From the NCBI RefSeq assembly GCF_900207575.1, contig NZ_OAOQ01000004.1, positions 213,866 to 277,865 on the forward strand: a stretch of 64,000 nucleotides of DNA, written 5' to 3'. Within the stretch, counting starts at the first letter, position 1; every line of letters begins with the position of its first letter. The stretch is from Cereibacter ovatus (lineage in GTDB: Bacteria > Pseudomonadota > Alphaproteobacteria > Rhodobacterales > Rhodobacteraceae). Positions 26,696-37,610 of this stretch are shown one piece after another. The translations under genes and the position numbers were made by a program. Below the pieces are notes generated by a model that was not told the origin of the DNA, searched no databases, and saw only the letters and a program-made list of their open reading frames with translations.

Positions 26696-28950
26696 CACCC
26701 CACCTTGCAGGCGGCCATCACTGCCATGTTCAAGATATCATTTACCGTCGAGTTCACCGAACAGATCTGGATCGGCTTCGACACGCCGGTAAGGATCGGC
26801 CCGATCACCGTCGCACCCGCCATCTCTTGCATCAGTTTGATCGAGATCGAGGCCGAATGCCGCGCCGGAACCACAAGGATATTGGCCGGGCCCGTCAGAC
26901 GGCAGAACGGATATTGCGCCATGGCCGCGGCATTCAGCGCCACATCCACAGTCATCTCGCCCTCATATTCGAAATCGACCTTCATGCCGTCCAGCACCTT
27001 GGAGGCAGCGCCCATCTTGGCTGCGCGCTCGGACACCGGATAGCCGAAGGTCGAGAACGACACGAACGCCACCCGCGGATCCAGCCCCAGATTTCGCGCC
27101 ACCCGGGCGGATTTGATCGCGATATTGGCCAGATCCTCGGCTTCCGGCCATTCATGCACCAGCGTATCGGCGATCAGCACGATCCGCCCCTTGTGCAGAA
27201 GCGCCGTCACCCCCACCGCGCCATCGGATGCCTTGGCATCGAAGACGTGATTGATCAGTTGCATCACATAGGCCGATTTGCGCGTGGCGCCCGTCACCAG
27301 CCCGTCGCCATGCCCATGCGCCAGCATCAACGCCGAGAACACATGCCGATCCCGCGTCGCCAGCCGCTGAATATCATAGCTGTCAAAACCGCCGCGCTGA
27401 AGTCTCTCATAAAGGAAATGCTTGTAGGCATCCATGTGGCGAGAGTTGGCGGCATTCACCACCTCAAGCTCTCGCACCGCATCACCAAGACCGGCGGCTT
27501 CCAGCTTTTCACGCACGTCGGCTTCGCGGCCGACCACCAGCGCCTTGCCCATTCCGGCACGCTGATAGGCAACGGCGGCGCGCAACACGCGGGGGTCGTC
27601 GCCTTCGGCAAAGATCATCCGGGCCTGCGCCGCCTTCGCTCGGGCATGGATGCCCTGCAGGATCGAGGCGGTCGGGTCCATCCGGGATTTCAGCGCCAGT
27701 TCATAGCCCTGAAGGTCGATGATCGGCCGCCGCGCAACGCCGGTGTCCATCCCGGCCTTCGCCACCGCCGGCGGAATGGTATAGATCAGCCGCGGATCGA
27801 ACGGCGTGGGAATGATGTAATCGCGCCCGAACGACAGCTTGCGGCCATAGGCCATCGCCACCTCGTCCGGCACATCCTCGCGCGCCAGCTTTGCCAGCGC
27901 CCGGGCGCAGGCGATCTTCATCTCGTCGTTGATCGCACGGGCATGGATGTCCAGCGCGCCGCGGAACAGATAGGGAAAGCCGAGAACGTTGTTCACCTGA
28001 TTGGGATAGTCCGACCGGCCGGTGGCCACGATGGCATCGGCGCGCACGGCGTGGGCCTCTTCCGGCGTGATCTCGGGATCGGGGTTCGCCATGGCGAAGA
28101 TGACCGGGTTTTCAGCCATGCTGGCAACCATCGCCTGCGTCACCGCCCCCTTGGCCGAGACGCCAAGGAACACGTCGGCGCCCACCATCGCCTCTTCCAG
28201 CGTGCGGCAATCTGTCCGCGCGGCATGGGCCGATTTCCACTGGTTCATGCCCTCGGTGCGACCCTGCCAGATCACGCCCTTGGTGTCGCACATGATGCAG
28301 TTGTCGTGCCGCGCGCCCATCGACTTCAGCAGTTCCAGACAGGCGATCCCCGCCGCGCCCGCGCCGTTCAGCACGATGCGGACATCCTCGATCTTCTTCC
28401 CCGAGATCTCCAGCGCGTTGATGAGGCCCGCCGCGCAGATCACCGCGGTGCCGTGCTGGTCATCATGGAACACCGGGATGTCCATGAGTTCCTTCAGCCG
28501 CTGCTCGATGATGAAGCATTCCGGCGCCTTGATATCTTCAAGGTTGATGCCGCCGAAGGTCGGCCCCATCAGCTTCACCGCCTGGATGATTTCATCCGGG
28601 TCTTCGGTGTCCAGCTCGATATCGATGGCGTTCACATCGGCGAAGCGTTTGAAAAGGACGGCTTTCCCTTCCATCACCGGCTTCGATGCCATGGCGCCGA
28701 GGTTGCCCATGCCAAGAATCGCGGTCCCGTTCGAGACCACGGCAACCATGTTGCCCTTCACGGTATAGTCATAGACCGTCTCGGGTGCGTCGGCGATCGC
28801 CTGAACCGGGACGGCCACCCCCGGCGAATAGGCAAGGCTCAGGTCACGCTGCGTCGCCATCGGCGTCGTGGCGGTGATCTCGTATTTGCCGGGTCGCGGT
28901 TCCAGATGGTAGAGAAGCGCCTCTTCGGGCGTGATCTTGGTCTTGGTCAT
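26695..28950 (-). CDS. maeB: NADP-dependent malic enzyme with phosphotransacetylase-like domain
   Basis: This converts malate to pyruvate and CO2 with NADP+. The 751-residue length is that of the large MaeB/TME type. The first ~430 residues are the malic enzyme (LSLAYSPGVAVPVQ, DDQHGTAVICAAGLINAL, nucleotide loop VLNGAGAAGIACLELL). The remaining ~320 resemble phosphate acetyltransferase (ARMIFAEGDDPRVLRAAVAY, GVTALLHKGRIVLIADT) and serve regulation and oligomerisation, not catalysis. The ATG at 28950 begins MTKTKITPEEALLYH. The ribokinase gene follows directly. Confidence 0.94.
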   Translation of the reverse strand: MTKTKITPEEALLYHLEPRPGKYEITATTPMATQRDLSLAYSPGVAVPVQAIADAPETVYDYTVKGNMVAVVSNGTAILGMGNLGAMASKPVMEGKAVLFKRFADVNAIDIELDTEDPDEIIQAVKLMGPTFGGINLEDIKAPECFIIEQRLKELMDIPVFHDDQHGTAVICAAGLINALEISGKKIEDVRIVLNGAGAAGIACLELLKSMGARHDNCIMCDTKGVIWQGRTEGMNQWKSAHAARTDCRTLEEAMVGADVFLGVSAKGAVTQAMVASMAENPVIFAMANPDPEITPEEAHAVRADAIVATGRSDYPNQVNNVLGFPYLFRGALDIHARAINDEMKIACARALAKLAREDVPDEVAMAYGRKLSFGRDYIIPTPFDPRLIYTIPPAVAKAGMDTGVARRPIIDLQGYELALKSRMDPTASILQGIHARAKAAQARMIFAEGDDPRVLRAAVAYQRAGMGKALVVGREADVREKLEAAGLGDAVRELEVVNAANSRHMDAYKHFLYERLQRGGFDSYDIQRLATRDRHVFSALMLAHGHGDGLVTGATRKSAYVMQLINHVFDAKASDGAVGVTALLHKGRIVLIADTLVHEWPEAEDLANIAIKSARVARNLGLDPRVAFVSFSTFGYPVSERAAKMGAASKVLDGMKVDFEYEGEMTVDVALNAAAMAQYPFCRLTGPANILVVPARHSASISIKLMQEMAGATVIGPILTGVSKPIQICSVNSTVNDILNMAVMAACKVG

Positions 28951-29078
28951 GAGGGGGCCATCCTGTGCAAGCACGGCCCTTCTAGCGCCGCTGGCCCTTT
29001 GCCACAACGGCATAGGATTTGCGGCTTTTCCCCGCACACCCGCTTTTGTAGGGTCTGCCGACCTGAAGGGGGGCCGAA

Positions 29079-31688
29079 GTGAACGACGAAACCGTCACGC
29101 CGATGATGGCGCAATATCTGGACATCAAGGCGCAGCACCCCGATGCCATCCTGTTCTACCGGATGGGCGACTTTTACGAGATGTTCTTCCACGACGCGGC
29201 CCTTGCGGCCGAGGCGCTGGACATCGCCCTGACCAAGCGCGGCAAGCACAAGGGCGAGGATATCGCCATGTGCGGCGTGCCGGTCCATTCGGCCGAAGGC
29301 TACCTGCTGACGCTGATCCGCAAGGGCTTTCGCGTGGCCATCGCGGAACAGATGGAAGACCCGGCCGAGGCGAAGAAGCGCGGATCGAAATCGGTGGTGC
29401 GGCGCGAAGTGGTTCGACTGGTGACCCCCGGCACACTGACCGAAGACAGCCTGCTGGAGGCCCGCCGCCACAACTTTCTGGCCGCCTTCGCCGAGGTCCG
29501 CGACGAAGCGGCGCTGGCATGGGCCGACATCTCGACCGGCGAACTGCGCGTGACCCCCTGCCCGCTGCCGCGCCTGCTGCCGGAACTGGCCCGCCTTGCC
29601 CCGCGCGAACTGCTGCTGGCCGAAGGCCGCGAACCCGATGGCCTGCCCGAGATCGGCTGCGCGATAACATCCCTTGCCCGGTCCAGCTTCGACAGCACCT
29701 CAGCCGAAAAGCGGCTGTGCGCGCTGTTCGCGGTCGGCACGCTGGACAGTTTCGGCAGCTTCACCCGCGCCGAGATTGCCGCCATGGGCGCGCTGGTCGA
29801 CTACCTTGACCTGACGCAGCGCGGAAAGCTGCCACTGCTGCGCCCGCCCCTGCGCGAAATCGCGGGCGGAACCGTGCAGATCGACGCCTCGACCCGGCGC
29901 AACCTTGAAATCACCGCGGCGCTTTCGGGCGGGCGCGAAGGATCGCTGCTGGCAGCGGTGGATCGCACGGTCACGGCGCCCGGGGCCCGGCTTCTGGAAC
30001 GGCGCCTGTCCAGCCCTTCGCGCGATCTGCCCACGATCCACGCCCGCCTTGCGGCCCTGCGCTGGCTGACCGAGGAACCCCGCCTGCGCGAAGACCTGCG
30101 CGACAGCCTGCGCCGCGTCCCCGACATGGACCGCGCCCTGTCGCGCCTCGCACTGGACCGGGCAGGCCCGCGCGACCTGACCGCGATCCGCGCCGGGCTG
30201 ACACAGGCCGAAACCGTCGCCGCCCGCCTGCCAGACACCGCCCCCCCGCTGCTGGCCAAAGCCGCCGCCAGCCTGCGCGGACATGAAGGGCTGATCGACC
30301 TTCTGGATCAGGCGCTGGTGGCCGAACCGCCGCTGCTGACCCGCGACGGCGGCTTCATCGCCCCCGGCTTCGATGCCGATCTGGATGAAACCCGCCGCCT
30401 GCGCGACGAAGGCCGCGGCGTCATCGCCTCGATGCAGGCCGGCTTCATCGACAGGACCGGCATCGCCAGCCTGAAGATCAAACACAACAACGTGCTGGGC
30501 TATTTCATCGAAACCACCCAGACCCACGCCGAAAAGATGCACGCCGACCCCGGCTTCATCCACCGCCAGAGCACTGCCGGGCAGGTCCGCTTCACCACCG
30601 TCGAACTCTCGGAACTGGAAACCCGGATCCTGAACGCCGGCAACCACGCACTGGAGCTGGAAAAGGCGCATTTCGCCACCCTGCGAACCACGATCCTCAA
30701 CGCGGCCGGCGCCATCGGCACTGCCGCCCGGGCGCTGGCCGAAATCGACCTCGCCACCGCACTGGCCGACCTTGCAGCCACCGAAGACTGGTCCGAACCA
30801 CAGGTCGACGACAGCCGCGCCTTCGCGATCGAGGCCGGCCGCCACCCTGTCGTCGAACGCGCCCTTCGCCGCAGCGGCACCCCCTTCGTCGCCAATGACT
30901 GCGCACTCTCGACCGCCGACACCCCGGCGATCTGGCTCATCACCGGGCCGAACATGGCCGGCAAATCCACTTTCCTGCGCCAGAACGCCCTGATCGCGCT
31001 CCTGGCCCAGGCTGGCAGCTTCGTCCCGGCCCGACACGCCCATATCGGCGTTGTCAGCCAGCTGTTCAGCCGGGTCGGCGCCGCCGACGACCTCGCCCGC
31101 GGCCGCTCGACCTTCATGGTGGAAATGGTGGAAACCGCGGCAATCCTGAATCAGGCCGACGACCGCGCACTGGTAATCCTGGACGAGATCGGCCGCGGCA
31201 CGGCCACCTGGGACGGCCTCTCGATCGCCTGGGCCACACTCGAACACCTGCACGACCAGAACCGCTGCCGCGCCCTGTTTGCCACCCATTACCACGAACT
31301 CACCGCCCTCGCCGGCAAACTGCGCGGCGTCGAAAACGCCACCGTCAGCGTCAAGGAATGGGAAGGCGAGGTGATCTTCCTGCACGAGGTCCACAAGGGC
31401 GCCGCCGACCGCTCCTATGGCGTGCAGGTGGCCCGCCTCGCGGGCCTGCCCGCTTCGGTGATCGATCGCGCCAGAACCGTCCTCGATGCGCTCGAATCCG
31501 GCGAACGTGACAGCAATACCCGCCGCCAGACCCTGATCGACGACCTGCCGCTGTTCCGCGCCGCCCCGGCGCCCGCCACACCCAAACCGTCACCCGCCAT
31601 CGAGCGGCTGAAACAGATCCACCCCGACGAGCTGACCCCGCTCGAAGCCCTCCGCCTGGTCTATGAGTTGAAAACCCTCGTCAACTGA
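29079..31688 (+). CDS. mutS: DNA mismatch repair protein MutS
   Basis: MutS recognises mispaired bases and starts repair with MutL. The 869-residue protein has the N-terminal mismatch-reading [11 protein letters not shown] (Phe-x-Glu, near residue 30), connector, core/clamp region and the C-terminal ABC-type ATPase with Walker [27 protein letters not shown], Walker [18 protein letters not shown] and FATHYHELT. It starts at a GTG (29079) behind GAAGGGGGG. It stands alone, divergent from maeB, and ends 80 bp before the convergent grpE. Confidence 0.97.
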   Translation: MNDETVTPMMAQYLDIKAQHPDAILFYRMGDFYEMFFHDAALAAEALDIALTKRGKHKGEDIAMCGVPVHSAEGYLLTLIRKGFRVAIAEQMEDPAEAKKRGSKSVVRREVVRLVTPGTLTEDSLLEARRHNFLAAFAEVRDEAALAWADISTGELRVTPCPLPRLLPELARLAPRELLLAEGREPDGLPEIGCAITSLARSSFDSTSAEKRLCALFAVGTLDSFGSFTRAEIAAMGALVDYLDLTQRGKLPLLRPPLREIAGGTVQIDASTRRNLEITAALSGGREGSLLAAVDRTVTAPGARLLERRLSSPSRDLPTIHARLAALRWLTEEPRLREDLRDSLRRVPDMDRALSRLALDRAGPRDLTAIRAGLTQAETVAARLPDTAPPLLAKAAASLRGHEGLIDLLDQALVAEPPLLTRDGGFIAPGFDADLDETRRLRDEGRGVIASMQAGFIDRTGIASLKIKHNNVLGYFIETTQTHAEKMHADPGFIHRQSTAGQVRFTTVELSELETRILNAGNHALELEKAHFATLRTTILNAAGAIGTAARALAEIDLATALADLAATEDWSEPQVDDSRAFAIEAGRHPVVERALRRSGTPFVANDCALSTADTPAIWLITGPNMAGKSTFLRQNALIALLAQAGSFVPARHAHIGVVSQLFSRVGAADDLARGRSTFMVEMVETAAILNQADDRALVILDEIGRGTATWDGLSIAWATLEHLHDQNRCRALFATHYHELTALAGKLRGVENATVSVKEWEGEVIFLHEVHKGAADRSYGVQVARLAGLPASVIDRARTVLDALESGERDSNTRRQTLIDDLPLFRAAPAPATPKPSPAIERLKQIHPDELTPLEALRLVYELKTLVN

Positions 31689-31698
31689 TCCGTTTCAT

Positions 31699-31737
31699 TC
31701 TGGCCCAAATATCCCGGGGTCCGGGGCAGCGCCCCGG
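31699..31737. repeat. REP-like palindromic intergenic element
   Basis: Between mutS and grpE, the text CTGGCCCAAATATCCCGGGG is followed by the perfect 7-bp stem CCGGGGC-AGC-GCCCCGG (31721-31737). I recall similar CCCAAATATCC-plus-hairpin sequences scattered between genes of Rhodobacteraceae. Only one copy is seen here, so repeat status is from memory, not the window. It may also act as the shared terminator of the two converging genes. Confidence 0.5.
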
Positions 31738-31767
31738 CCGCCGGAACCGGCAACGAACGGCCCCGGA

Positions 31768-32337
31768 TCAGGCGCCGGTGTTGGACGACACACCCACCTG
31801 CGCCGGACGCAACAGCCGGTCGTGGATCATGAAGCCCTCGGTCATCACCTGAATGATATGGCCAGCCTTGGTGCCGGGAACCGGGGCCTCGAACATCGCC
31901 TGATGATGCTGCGGATCGAAGACATCGCCCACCTTGGGCGTGATCGGCTGCACGCCATGCTTCGTCATCACGTTGCGCAATTCGCGCAGCGTCAGCTCCA
32001 CCCCCTCGATCAGGGCCGCGGCCACAGCGCCATGCTCGTCGCCAGCCGCATCCAGCGCACGGCTCAGGTTGTCATAGACCGGAAGCAGGTCGCGGGCGAG
32101 ACGGGTGCCGCCATATTGCTCGGCCTCGCGCCGGTCACGTTCGGCACGCTTGCGGCTGTTTTCGGCATCGGCCAGCGCCCGCATGAACTTGTCGCGCAAC
32201 TCGTCGCGCTCGGCGCGCAGCGCCTCCAGCTCGCCAAATCCGGGCGCCTGCGCCAACTCGGGTGCCTCTGCCATTTCGTCCCGGGGTGCCTGATCCTCGG
32301 CCATCTCGTCTTTCCTTGCGTTCGTCATATCCGTCAT
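31768..32337 (-). CDS. grpE: GrpE, nucleotide exchange factor of DnaK
   Basis: GrpE releases ADP from DnaK in the heat-shock chaperone cycle. The 189-residue protein has an acidic, disordered start, a long coiled coil (about 35-80, ALRAERDELRDKFMRALADA then ENSRKRAERDRRE) and the C-terminal beta domain (GVQPITPKVGDVFDPQHHQA followed by MF). Its ATG overlaps the hrcA stop (ATGA). dnaK and dnaJ are not in this window. Confidence 0.95.
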   Translation of the reverse strand: MTDMTNARKDEMAEDQAPRDEMAEAPELAQAPGFGELEALRAERDELRDKFMRALADAENSRKRAERDRREAEQYGGTRLARDLLPVYDNLSRALDAAGDEHGAVAAALIEGVELTLRELRNVMTKHGVQPITPKVGDVFDPQHHQAMFEAPVPGTKAGHIIQVMTEGFMIHDRLLRPAQVGVSSNTGA

Positions 32338-33404
32338 CCCTTGCCGCGGTCCGACACCAGCCGACCCACCAGCTGCGCCGTATAATCGACGATCGGCACG
32401 ATGCGGCCGTAGTTCAGCCGCGTCGGTCCGATCACGCCAATGGCGCCGATGATCTTCCGATCCGTGTTCATATAGGGAGAGACCACCAGAGAGGAACCCG
32501 AAAGTGAGAAAAGCTTGTTTTCAGAACCGATGAAAATGCGCACACCTTCACCACCCTCGGCCAGTTCCAGAAACTCGGCGATGTCTCGCTTGCGTTCCAG
32601 ATCGTCGAACAAGCTGCGGATGCGGTCGAAATCGGCGGCTTCGGTCGATCCGTCCAGCAGGTTGGCCCGTCCGCGCACGATCAGCCGTTCAGACTGCTCG
32701 CCGGGGTTTTCCCACAAGGCCAGCCCGCTTTGCACCAGTTCATGCGCCAGCGCGTCGATTTCCTGCCGCCGCCGGGAAATCTCGTCACCGACGCTGCGGC
32801 GCAGATCGGACAACGAGCGCCCCTCGACCAGCGCATTCAGGAAATTCGCAGCCTCTCGCATGGAAGACGCCGTCTGCCCCGGCGGCGGCCGGAACACCCG
32901 GTTCTCGACATGGCCATCGGCAAACACCAACACCACCAGCGCCCTGTCCGCCCCAAGGCTGACAAATTCGATATGCCGGATCGGCGCCTCGTGCTTGGGC
33001 GCAAGAACCAGACTTGCGCCATGGGTGATTGTCGACAGCGTCGCCCCCACCCGGTCCAGCAACGAGGTCACATCATCTTCGTTCCCGCCACCGCTGGAAT
33101 CGATCCGAACCCGATCCTCGTCTGAAACGGTGCCCACCTCCAGCAGCCCGTCGACGAACATCCGCAGCCCCAACTGCGTGGGAATCCGCCCCGCCGAGAC
33201 ATGCGGGCTGTCCAGCAGGCCCAGATACTCCAGATCCTGCATGACGTTGCGGATGGTGGCGGCGCTGACCTTCTCGGACATCGCGCGGGTCAACGTGCGC
33301 GACCCCACCGGATCGCCCGATGCGAGATAGCCCTCGACCACCCGCCGGAACACCTCGCGCGAGCGGTCGCTCATCTCGGAAAGGATCTTGCGGCCTTCGT
33401 TCAT
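32334..33404 (-). CDS. hrcA: Heat-inducible transcription repressor HrcA
   Basis: HrcA represses chaperone genes by binding CIRCE elements and needs GroEL for folding. The 356-residue product has the winged-helix start ([20 protein letters not shown] then SRTL), [20 protein letters not shown] for DNA contact and the family's GAF-like body. I take ATG 33404, with AAGGGA directly ahead. No CIRCE inverted repeat is visible in the 117-bp spacer to rph, so hrcA-grpE does not look self-regulated by CIRCE. Confidence 0.94.
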   Translation of the reverse strand: MNEGRKILSEMSDRSREVFRRVVEGYLASGDPVGSRTLTRAMSEKVSAATIRNVMQDLEYLGLLDSPHVSAGRIPTQLGLRMFVDGLLEVGTVSDEDRVRIDSSGGGNEDDVTSLLDRVGATLSTITHGASLVLAPKHEAPIRHIEFVSLGADRALVVLVFADGHVENRVFRPPPGQTASSMREAANFLNALVEGRSLSDLRRSVGDEISRRRQEIDALAHELVQSGLALWENPGEQSERLIVRGRANLLDGSTEAADFDRIRSLFDDLERKRDIAEFLELAEGGEGVRIFIGSENKLFSLSGSSLVVSPYMNTDRKIIGAIGVIGPTRLNYGRIVPIVDYTAQLVGRLVSDRGKG

Positions 33405-33521
33405 TCCCTTGCCTTCCAAGCGACTGCCGACTTTAGCGACCGCCCCTGCCCGCCGTCAATCAGGGTTGCATCCGACACGTCCCGAGGCCTATCTGGCGGC
33501 AATCCAGAAATGAGGTTCCCC

Positions 33522-34235
33522 ATGCGTCCTTCCGGCCGACTGCTCAACCAGATGAGGGCGGTTTCGATCGAGCCCAATGTGATGAAACACGCCGAAGGCT
33601 CGTGCCTGATCAAGATGGGCGAGACCCATGTCCTGTGCTCGGCCTCGATCGAGGACAAGCCGCCGCCGTTCCTGAAGAACACCGGCCTTGGCTGGGTGAC
33701 GGCCGAATACGGCATGCTGCCGCGCGCCACCACCTCGCGCAACCGCCGCGAGGCAGCCGCCGGCAAGCAGACCGGCCGCACGCAGGAAATCCAGCGCCTG
33801 ATCGGCCGCGCGCTGCGGGCGGGCATCGACCGCTCGGCGCTGGGGGAACGCCAGATCGTGATCGACTGCGACGTGATCCAGGCCGACGGCGGCACCCGCT
33901 GCGCCTCGATCACCGGGGGGTGGGTTGCACTGCGGCTGGCGGTGAACAAACTGCTGAAGGCCGGCCTTATCACATCGGACCCGATCGTGGACCATGTGGC
34001 GGCGGTGTCCTGCGGGATCTATGCCGGCCAGCCGGTGCTGGATCTGGACTATGCCGAGGATTCGACCGCCGGCACCGACGGCAACTTCATCCTGACCGGC
34101 CGGGGCCGGCTGATCGAGGTGCAGATGTCGGCCGAAGGCGCCACCTTCTCGCGCGAGGAAATGGGGCATCTGCTGGATCTGGCCGAGGCCGGGATTGCCG
34201 GTCTGGTGGAGGCACAGAAGGCGGCGCTGGCATGA
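33522..34235 (+). CDS. rph: Ribonuclease PH
   Basis: This phosphate-dependent 3'-5' exoribonuclease trims tRNA 3' ends. The 237-residue protein is of usual length, with [12 protein letters not shown] at the start, [16 protein letters not shown], the RNA-binding arginine-rich [16 protein letters not shown] and the phosphate-site [10 protein letters not shown]. It is the first gene of a compact operon rph-rdgB-ridA-like-hemW-DUF454, overlapping rdgB by ATGA, and divergent from hrcA. Confidence 0.96.
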   Translation: MRPSGRLLNQMRAVSIEPNVMKHAEGSCLIKMGETHVLCSASIEDKPPPFLKNTGLGWVTAEYGMLPRATTSRNRREAAAGKQTGRTQEIQRLIGRALRAGIDRSALGERQIVIDCDVIQADGGTRCASITGGWVALRLAVNKLLKAGLITSDPIVDHVAAVSCGIYAGQPVLDLDYAEDSTAGTDGNFILTGRGRLIEVQMSAEGATFSREEMGHLLDLAEAGIAGLVEAQKAALA

Positions 34236-34843
34236 CGCGGAAATTCACGGGCGACCGGCTGCTGGTCGCCACCCACAACCGCGGCAAGCTGGAAGAAATC
34301 GCGCAGCTGTTCGAAGCCTTTGGCGTCGAGGTGATCTCGGCCGCGGATCTGAACCTGCCGGAACCCGAAGAAACCGAAACCACCTTTGTCGGCAATGCCC
34401 GGATCAAGGCCCATGCGGCGGCGAAAGCCGCCAACATGCCCGCACTGGCCGACGATTCCGGCATCACCATCGACGCGCTGGATGGGGCACCGGGCGTCTA
34501 TACCGCCGACTGGGCGATGACCCCCACGGGCCGCGATTTCGTGAAGGCGATGACCGACACATGGGCAAAGCTGGAGGCGGTGAACGCCCCCTGCCCGCGC
34601 AAGGCGCAGTTCCGCTGCACGCTGGTCCTTGCCTGGCCGGACGGCCATGACGAGGTGTTCGAAGGCGTGATGCCGGGACAGGTGGTCTGGCCGATGCGGG
34701 GCGATCAGGGCCACGGCTATGACCCGATCTTCCAGCCCGACGGGTTCGACCAGACCTTCGGCGAAATGGACCGCTGGGAAAAGAACGAGATCAGCCACCG
34801 CGCCCGCGCCTTTCGCAACCTGATGCATGGCTGCTTCAAGTGA
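34232..34843 (+). CDS. rdgB: RdgB/HAM1 non-canonical purine NTP pyrophosphatase
   Basis: This removes dITP, ITP and XTP from the nucleotide pool. The 203-residue protein has [14 protein letters not shown] at the start, the metal-binding [20 protein letters not shown] and the base-recognition [24 protein letters not shown] overlaps rph upstream and GTGA overlaps the RidA-like gene downstream. Confidence 0.96.
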   Translation: MTRKFTGDRLLVATHNRGKLEEIAQLFEAFGVEVISAADLNLPEPEETETTFVGNARIKAHAAAKAANMPALADDSGITIDALDGAPGVYTADWAMTPTGRDFVKAMTDTWAKLEAVNAPCPRKAQFRCTLVLAWPDGHDEVFEGVMPGQVVWPMRGDQGHGYDPIFQPDGFDQTFGEMDRWEKNEISHRARAFRNLMHGCFK

Positions 34844-35214
34844 AAAGGATTTCCACCGGATCCCCGTTCGAGACCACGATGGGCTATTCCCGCGCGGTGG
34901 TGAAGGGCGGCTGGTGCTTTGTGTCGGGCGTGACGGGCTATGATTATGCCACGATGGCGATGCCCGAGGGCGTCGCCGATCAGGCCCGCACCGCCTTTGC
35001 CACCATCGCACGAGTGCTTGAGGAAGCCGGCTTCACCATGGCCGACATCGTGCGGGTGCAATATACGGTGACCGATGCCGGCCTTGTCGAGGCGCTGACG
35101 CCGGTTCTGGGAGACGTGCTGGGCGAGATCCGCCCGGCAGCGACCATGGTCATCGCAGGGCTGATCCGGCCCGAGATGCTGGTCGAGATCGAGGTGACAG
35201 CCTTCAAGGGGTAG
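34840..35214 (+). CDS. RidA-family (YjgF/UK114-like) protein
   Basis: This 124-residue RidA-superfamily protein starts at a GTG overlapping rdgB's stop (GTGA). RidA proper hydrolyses reactive enamines and imines made by PLP enzymes. The C-terminal RPAATMVIAGLI...VEIEVTAFKG is the usual RidA end, with the conserved Arg before PAAT and the Glu of VEIE. The N-terminal half is less typical, so this may be one of the Rid subfamilies of unknown substrate. Confidence 0.85.
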   Translation: MKRISTGSPFETTMGYSRAVVKGGWCFVSGVTGYDYATMAMPEGVADQARTAFATIARVLEEAGFTMADIVRVQYTVTDAGLVEALTPVLGDVLGEIRPAATMVIAGLIRPEMLVEIEVTAFKG

Positions 35215-35216
35215 CA

Positions 35217-36374
35217 ATGGACGACTGGCGTAACGGCGGCTTCGGGCTTTACCTGCATTGGCCGTTCTGCCAGTCGAAATGCCCCTATTGCGATTTCAAC
35301 TCGCATGTCGCTGCGACAATAGACCAGCATCGCTGGGGCCGCGCCTATTTGTCCGAAATCCACCGTATCGGGGCCGAAACGCCGGGCCGGGTGCTGAATT
35401 CGGTGTTTTTCGGCGGCGGAACGCCCTCGTTGATGCAACCCGATCTGGTCGCGGCGATCCTTGAGACGGTGCGCGCAACATGGCCGCTGGCCAATGATCT
35501 GGAAGTGACGCTGGAAGCCAACCCCGGCTCGGTCGAGGCCGGCCGGTTCCGCGGCTTTCGCGAGGCCGGCGTCAACCGCGTCTCGATGGGGATTCAGGCG
35601 CTGAACGATGCCGACCTGAAAAAGCTGGGCCGGCTGCATTCGGTGGCGGAAGCGCGGGCGGCCTTCGATGTGGCGCGCACGACCTTCGACCGGGTCAGCT
35701 TCGATCTGATCTACGCGCGACAGGACCAGTCTCTGGCCGACTGGCGGCAGGAACTGACCGAGGCGCTGACCATGGCCGCCGACCACCTGTCGATGTATCA
35801 ACTGACCATCGAGGACGGCACCGCCTTTGGCGACCGCTTCAAGCGCGGGAAACTGCGGGGACTGCCGCCCGACGATCTTTCGGCCGATATGTATGTGCTG
35901 ACACAGGACATTTGCGCCGCCGCAGGGCTGCCGGCCTATGAAGTGTCAAACCACGCACAACCGGGAAGCGAATCACGGCACAATCTGATCTATTGGCGTG
36001 CAGGAGATTATGCCGGTATCGGGCCGGGCGCACATGGGCGACTGACGCTGAACGGGGATCGCTGGGCAACCGAAGCGCCCAGGTCACCCGGTGAATGGCT
36101 GGCACAGGTGGAGCGTGACGGAAATGGCGAAGTGCCGCGCGCACGGCTGGACCGGCAAGAGCAAGGACTGGAATATCTGATGATGGCCCTGCGTCTGTCC
36201 GAAGGACTGGACCTGCCGCGCTATAGGGCAATTTCCGGCGCGGACCCTGACGAGCGAAAGCTTCGCGATCTGGTGGAAATTGGCATGATCGAAAGAGCCG
36301 GCAACCGGCTGCGCGCGACGACCGACGGGCGCATGGTGCTGAACTCGGTGATCGCGGACCTGGCAGGAGATTGA
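35217..36374 (+). CDS. hemW: Radical SAM haem chaperone HemW
   Basis: HemW is related to oxygen-independent coproporphyrinogen oxidase (HemN) but acts in haem transfer. The 385-residue protein has the radical SAM cluster motif HWPFCQSKCPYCDF (CxxxCxxC at about 18-25), FFGGGTPSLM, EANPGSVE and the HemW-type C-terminus. HemN proper has an extra N-terminal cysteine-containing extension missing here, which favours HemW. It starts 2 bp after the RidA-like gene. Confidence 0.92.
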   Translation: MDDWRNGGFGLYLHWPFCQSKCPYCDFNSHVAATIDQHRWGRAYLSEIHRIGAETPGRVLNSVFFGGGTPSLMQPDLVAAILETVRATWPLANDLEVTLEANPGSVEAGRFRGFREAGVNRVSMGIQALNDADLKKLGRLHSVAEARAAFDVARTTFDRVSFDLIYARQDQSLADWRQELTEALTMAADHLSMYQLTIEDGTAFGDRFKRGKLRGLPPDDLSADMYVLTQDICAAAGLPAYEVSNHAQPGSESRHNLIYWRAGDYAGIGPGAHGRLTLNGDRWATEAPRSPGEWLAQVERDGNGEVPRARLDRQEQGLEYLMMALRLSEGLDLPRYRAISGADPDERKLRDLVEIGMIERAGNRLRATTDGRMVLNSVIADLAGD

Positions 36375-36376
36375 GA

Positions 36377-36730
36377 ATGCACTGGCTTTGGGTGACCGGC
36401 GGCCTGACGGCGCTGGGGCTTGGCATGATCGGGATCTTTTTGCCGCTGGTGCCGACGGTTCCGTTCCTGATCTTGGCCGCGTTTTGCTTTGCACGCTCGT
36501 CCGAACGGTTGCATCGCTGGCTTTTGTCGCACCCGGTGATGGGGCCGCCGATTCAGGACTGGGAAAGGTCCGGCGCGATCTCTTTGCGGGGCAAGAAGCT
36601 TGCGACCCTGTCGATGGTCGCGGTGCTGGGCCTGTCGGTGGGGATGGAGTTGCGGCCGACAATCCTGGCGATTCAGGCGGCGGTGTTGACCGTCACCGGG
36701 ATCTTCATATGGACCCGTCCCTCGGCATGA
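36377..36730 (+). CDS. YbaN/DUF454 inner-membrane protein
   Basis: This 117-residue membrane protein matches the DUF454/YbaN family: GLTALGLGMIGIFLPLVPTV then PFLILAAFCFARSSERLHRW is the diagnostic start, PVMGPPIQDW follows, and two hydrophobic segments close it. Function is unknown. ATG 36377 has AGGAG at 7 bp; a TTG two codons upstream is in frame. Its 3' end overlaps the convergent parB by 26 bp. Confidence 0.85.
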   Translation: MHWLWVTGGLTALGLGMIGIFLPLVPTVPFLILAAFCFARSSERLHRWLLSHPVMGPPIQDWERSGAISLRGKKLATLSMVAVLGLSVGMELRPTILAIQAAVLTVTGIFIWTRPSA

Positions 36731-37610
36731 CCGAAAGCGCGCGGCAGAGCAGATCGAGATCGTCGAGCGTGTTGTAGCGGATGATCAGACGCCCAGCCTC
36801 ACCCCCCGGTTCGTGATCGATGGTGACCGCCATTTTCAGATTGGCGGACAGATCCCCTTCCAACGCGCGGGTGTCAGCATCCTTTTCCCGGTTCGCGCGG
36901 GGGCCACTGGCCTTTGTCCGCTCGGGCGTGCCCTTTGCCAGACGCTCGGTATCGCGGACGGACAGGTTGCGGGTGATGACCTGACGCGCCAGTTCGGACG
37001 CGTTCGGCGTTGTAATAAGGGCGCGGGCATGGCCCGCCGTCAGCTTGCCTTCACGCAGCCAGCCCTGGACATCTTCCGGAAGTTGCAACAATCTCAGAAG
37101 GTTAGCGATATGAGAGCGGCTTTTTGACAAGGCTTCGGCAAGCTTTTCCTGCGTATGGCCGAAGCGGTCCATCAACTGACGATAGCCCATCGCCTCTTCG
37201 ATGGCATTAAGGTCGGCACGCTGGATGTTTTCGATGATCGCAACTTCGAGAACTTCGGTATCGTCGAAGTCCCGCACAATCACCGGCAGGTCATGGACCT
37301 GAGCAAGCTGCGACGCTCGCCAGCGGCGTTCTCCTGCGACGATCTCGAACCGATCCGAATTGGGAAGCGGCCGCACGATCAGCGGCTGAATGACACCCTT
37401 CTGGCGAATCGATGCGGCCAGATCCTCAAGCGCGTCAGGGCTGAAATCGCGGCGCGGCTGGTTCGGATTCGGGACGATCTTTTCGACCGGCACCAACAGT
37501 TCCGGCCGGCGGGCACTCGCCTGCCCCGACGGGTCCACCTCGACCTGGATATCGGCCATAAGCGCCGAAAGGCCGCGACCAAGCCCGCGACGTTCCATCT
37601 TCTTCTCCAT
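36705..37610 (-). CDS. parB: Chromosome partitioning protein ParB
   Basis: ParB is a CTP-dependent clamp that loads at parS and spreads to mark the origin region. The 301-residue protein has the N-terminal ParA-activating segment (RRGLGRGLSALM), the CTPase/box motifs (IVPNPNQPRRDF, GERRWRASQLA, ENIQRADLNAIEEA), the helix-turn-helix (GHTQEKLAEALSKSRSHIAN, about 140-160) and a C-terminal dimerisation domain. Its ATG shares a base with the parA TGA. Two perfect parS sites lie 1.4 and 3.3 kb upstream. Confidence 0.96.
   Translation of the reverse strand: MEKKMERRGLGRGLSALMADIQVEVDPSGQASARRPELLVPVEKIVPNPNQPRRDFSPDALEDLAASIRQKGVIQPLIVRPLPNSDRFEIVAGERRWRASQLAQVHDLPVIVRDFDDTEVLEVAIIENIQRADLNAIEEAMGYRQLMDRFGHTQEKLAEALSKSRSHIANLLRLLQLPEDVQGWLREGKLTAGHARALITTPNASELARQVITRNLSVRDTERLAKGTPERTKASGPRANREKDADTRALEGDLSANLKMAVTIDHEPGGEAGRLIIRYNTLDDLDLLCRALSVMPRDGSI

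Noticed and set aside
33405..33521. Possible CIRCE element between hrcA and rph
   Set aside because: No TTAGCACTC-N9-GAGTGCTAA-like inverted repeat is present.
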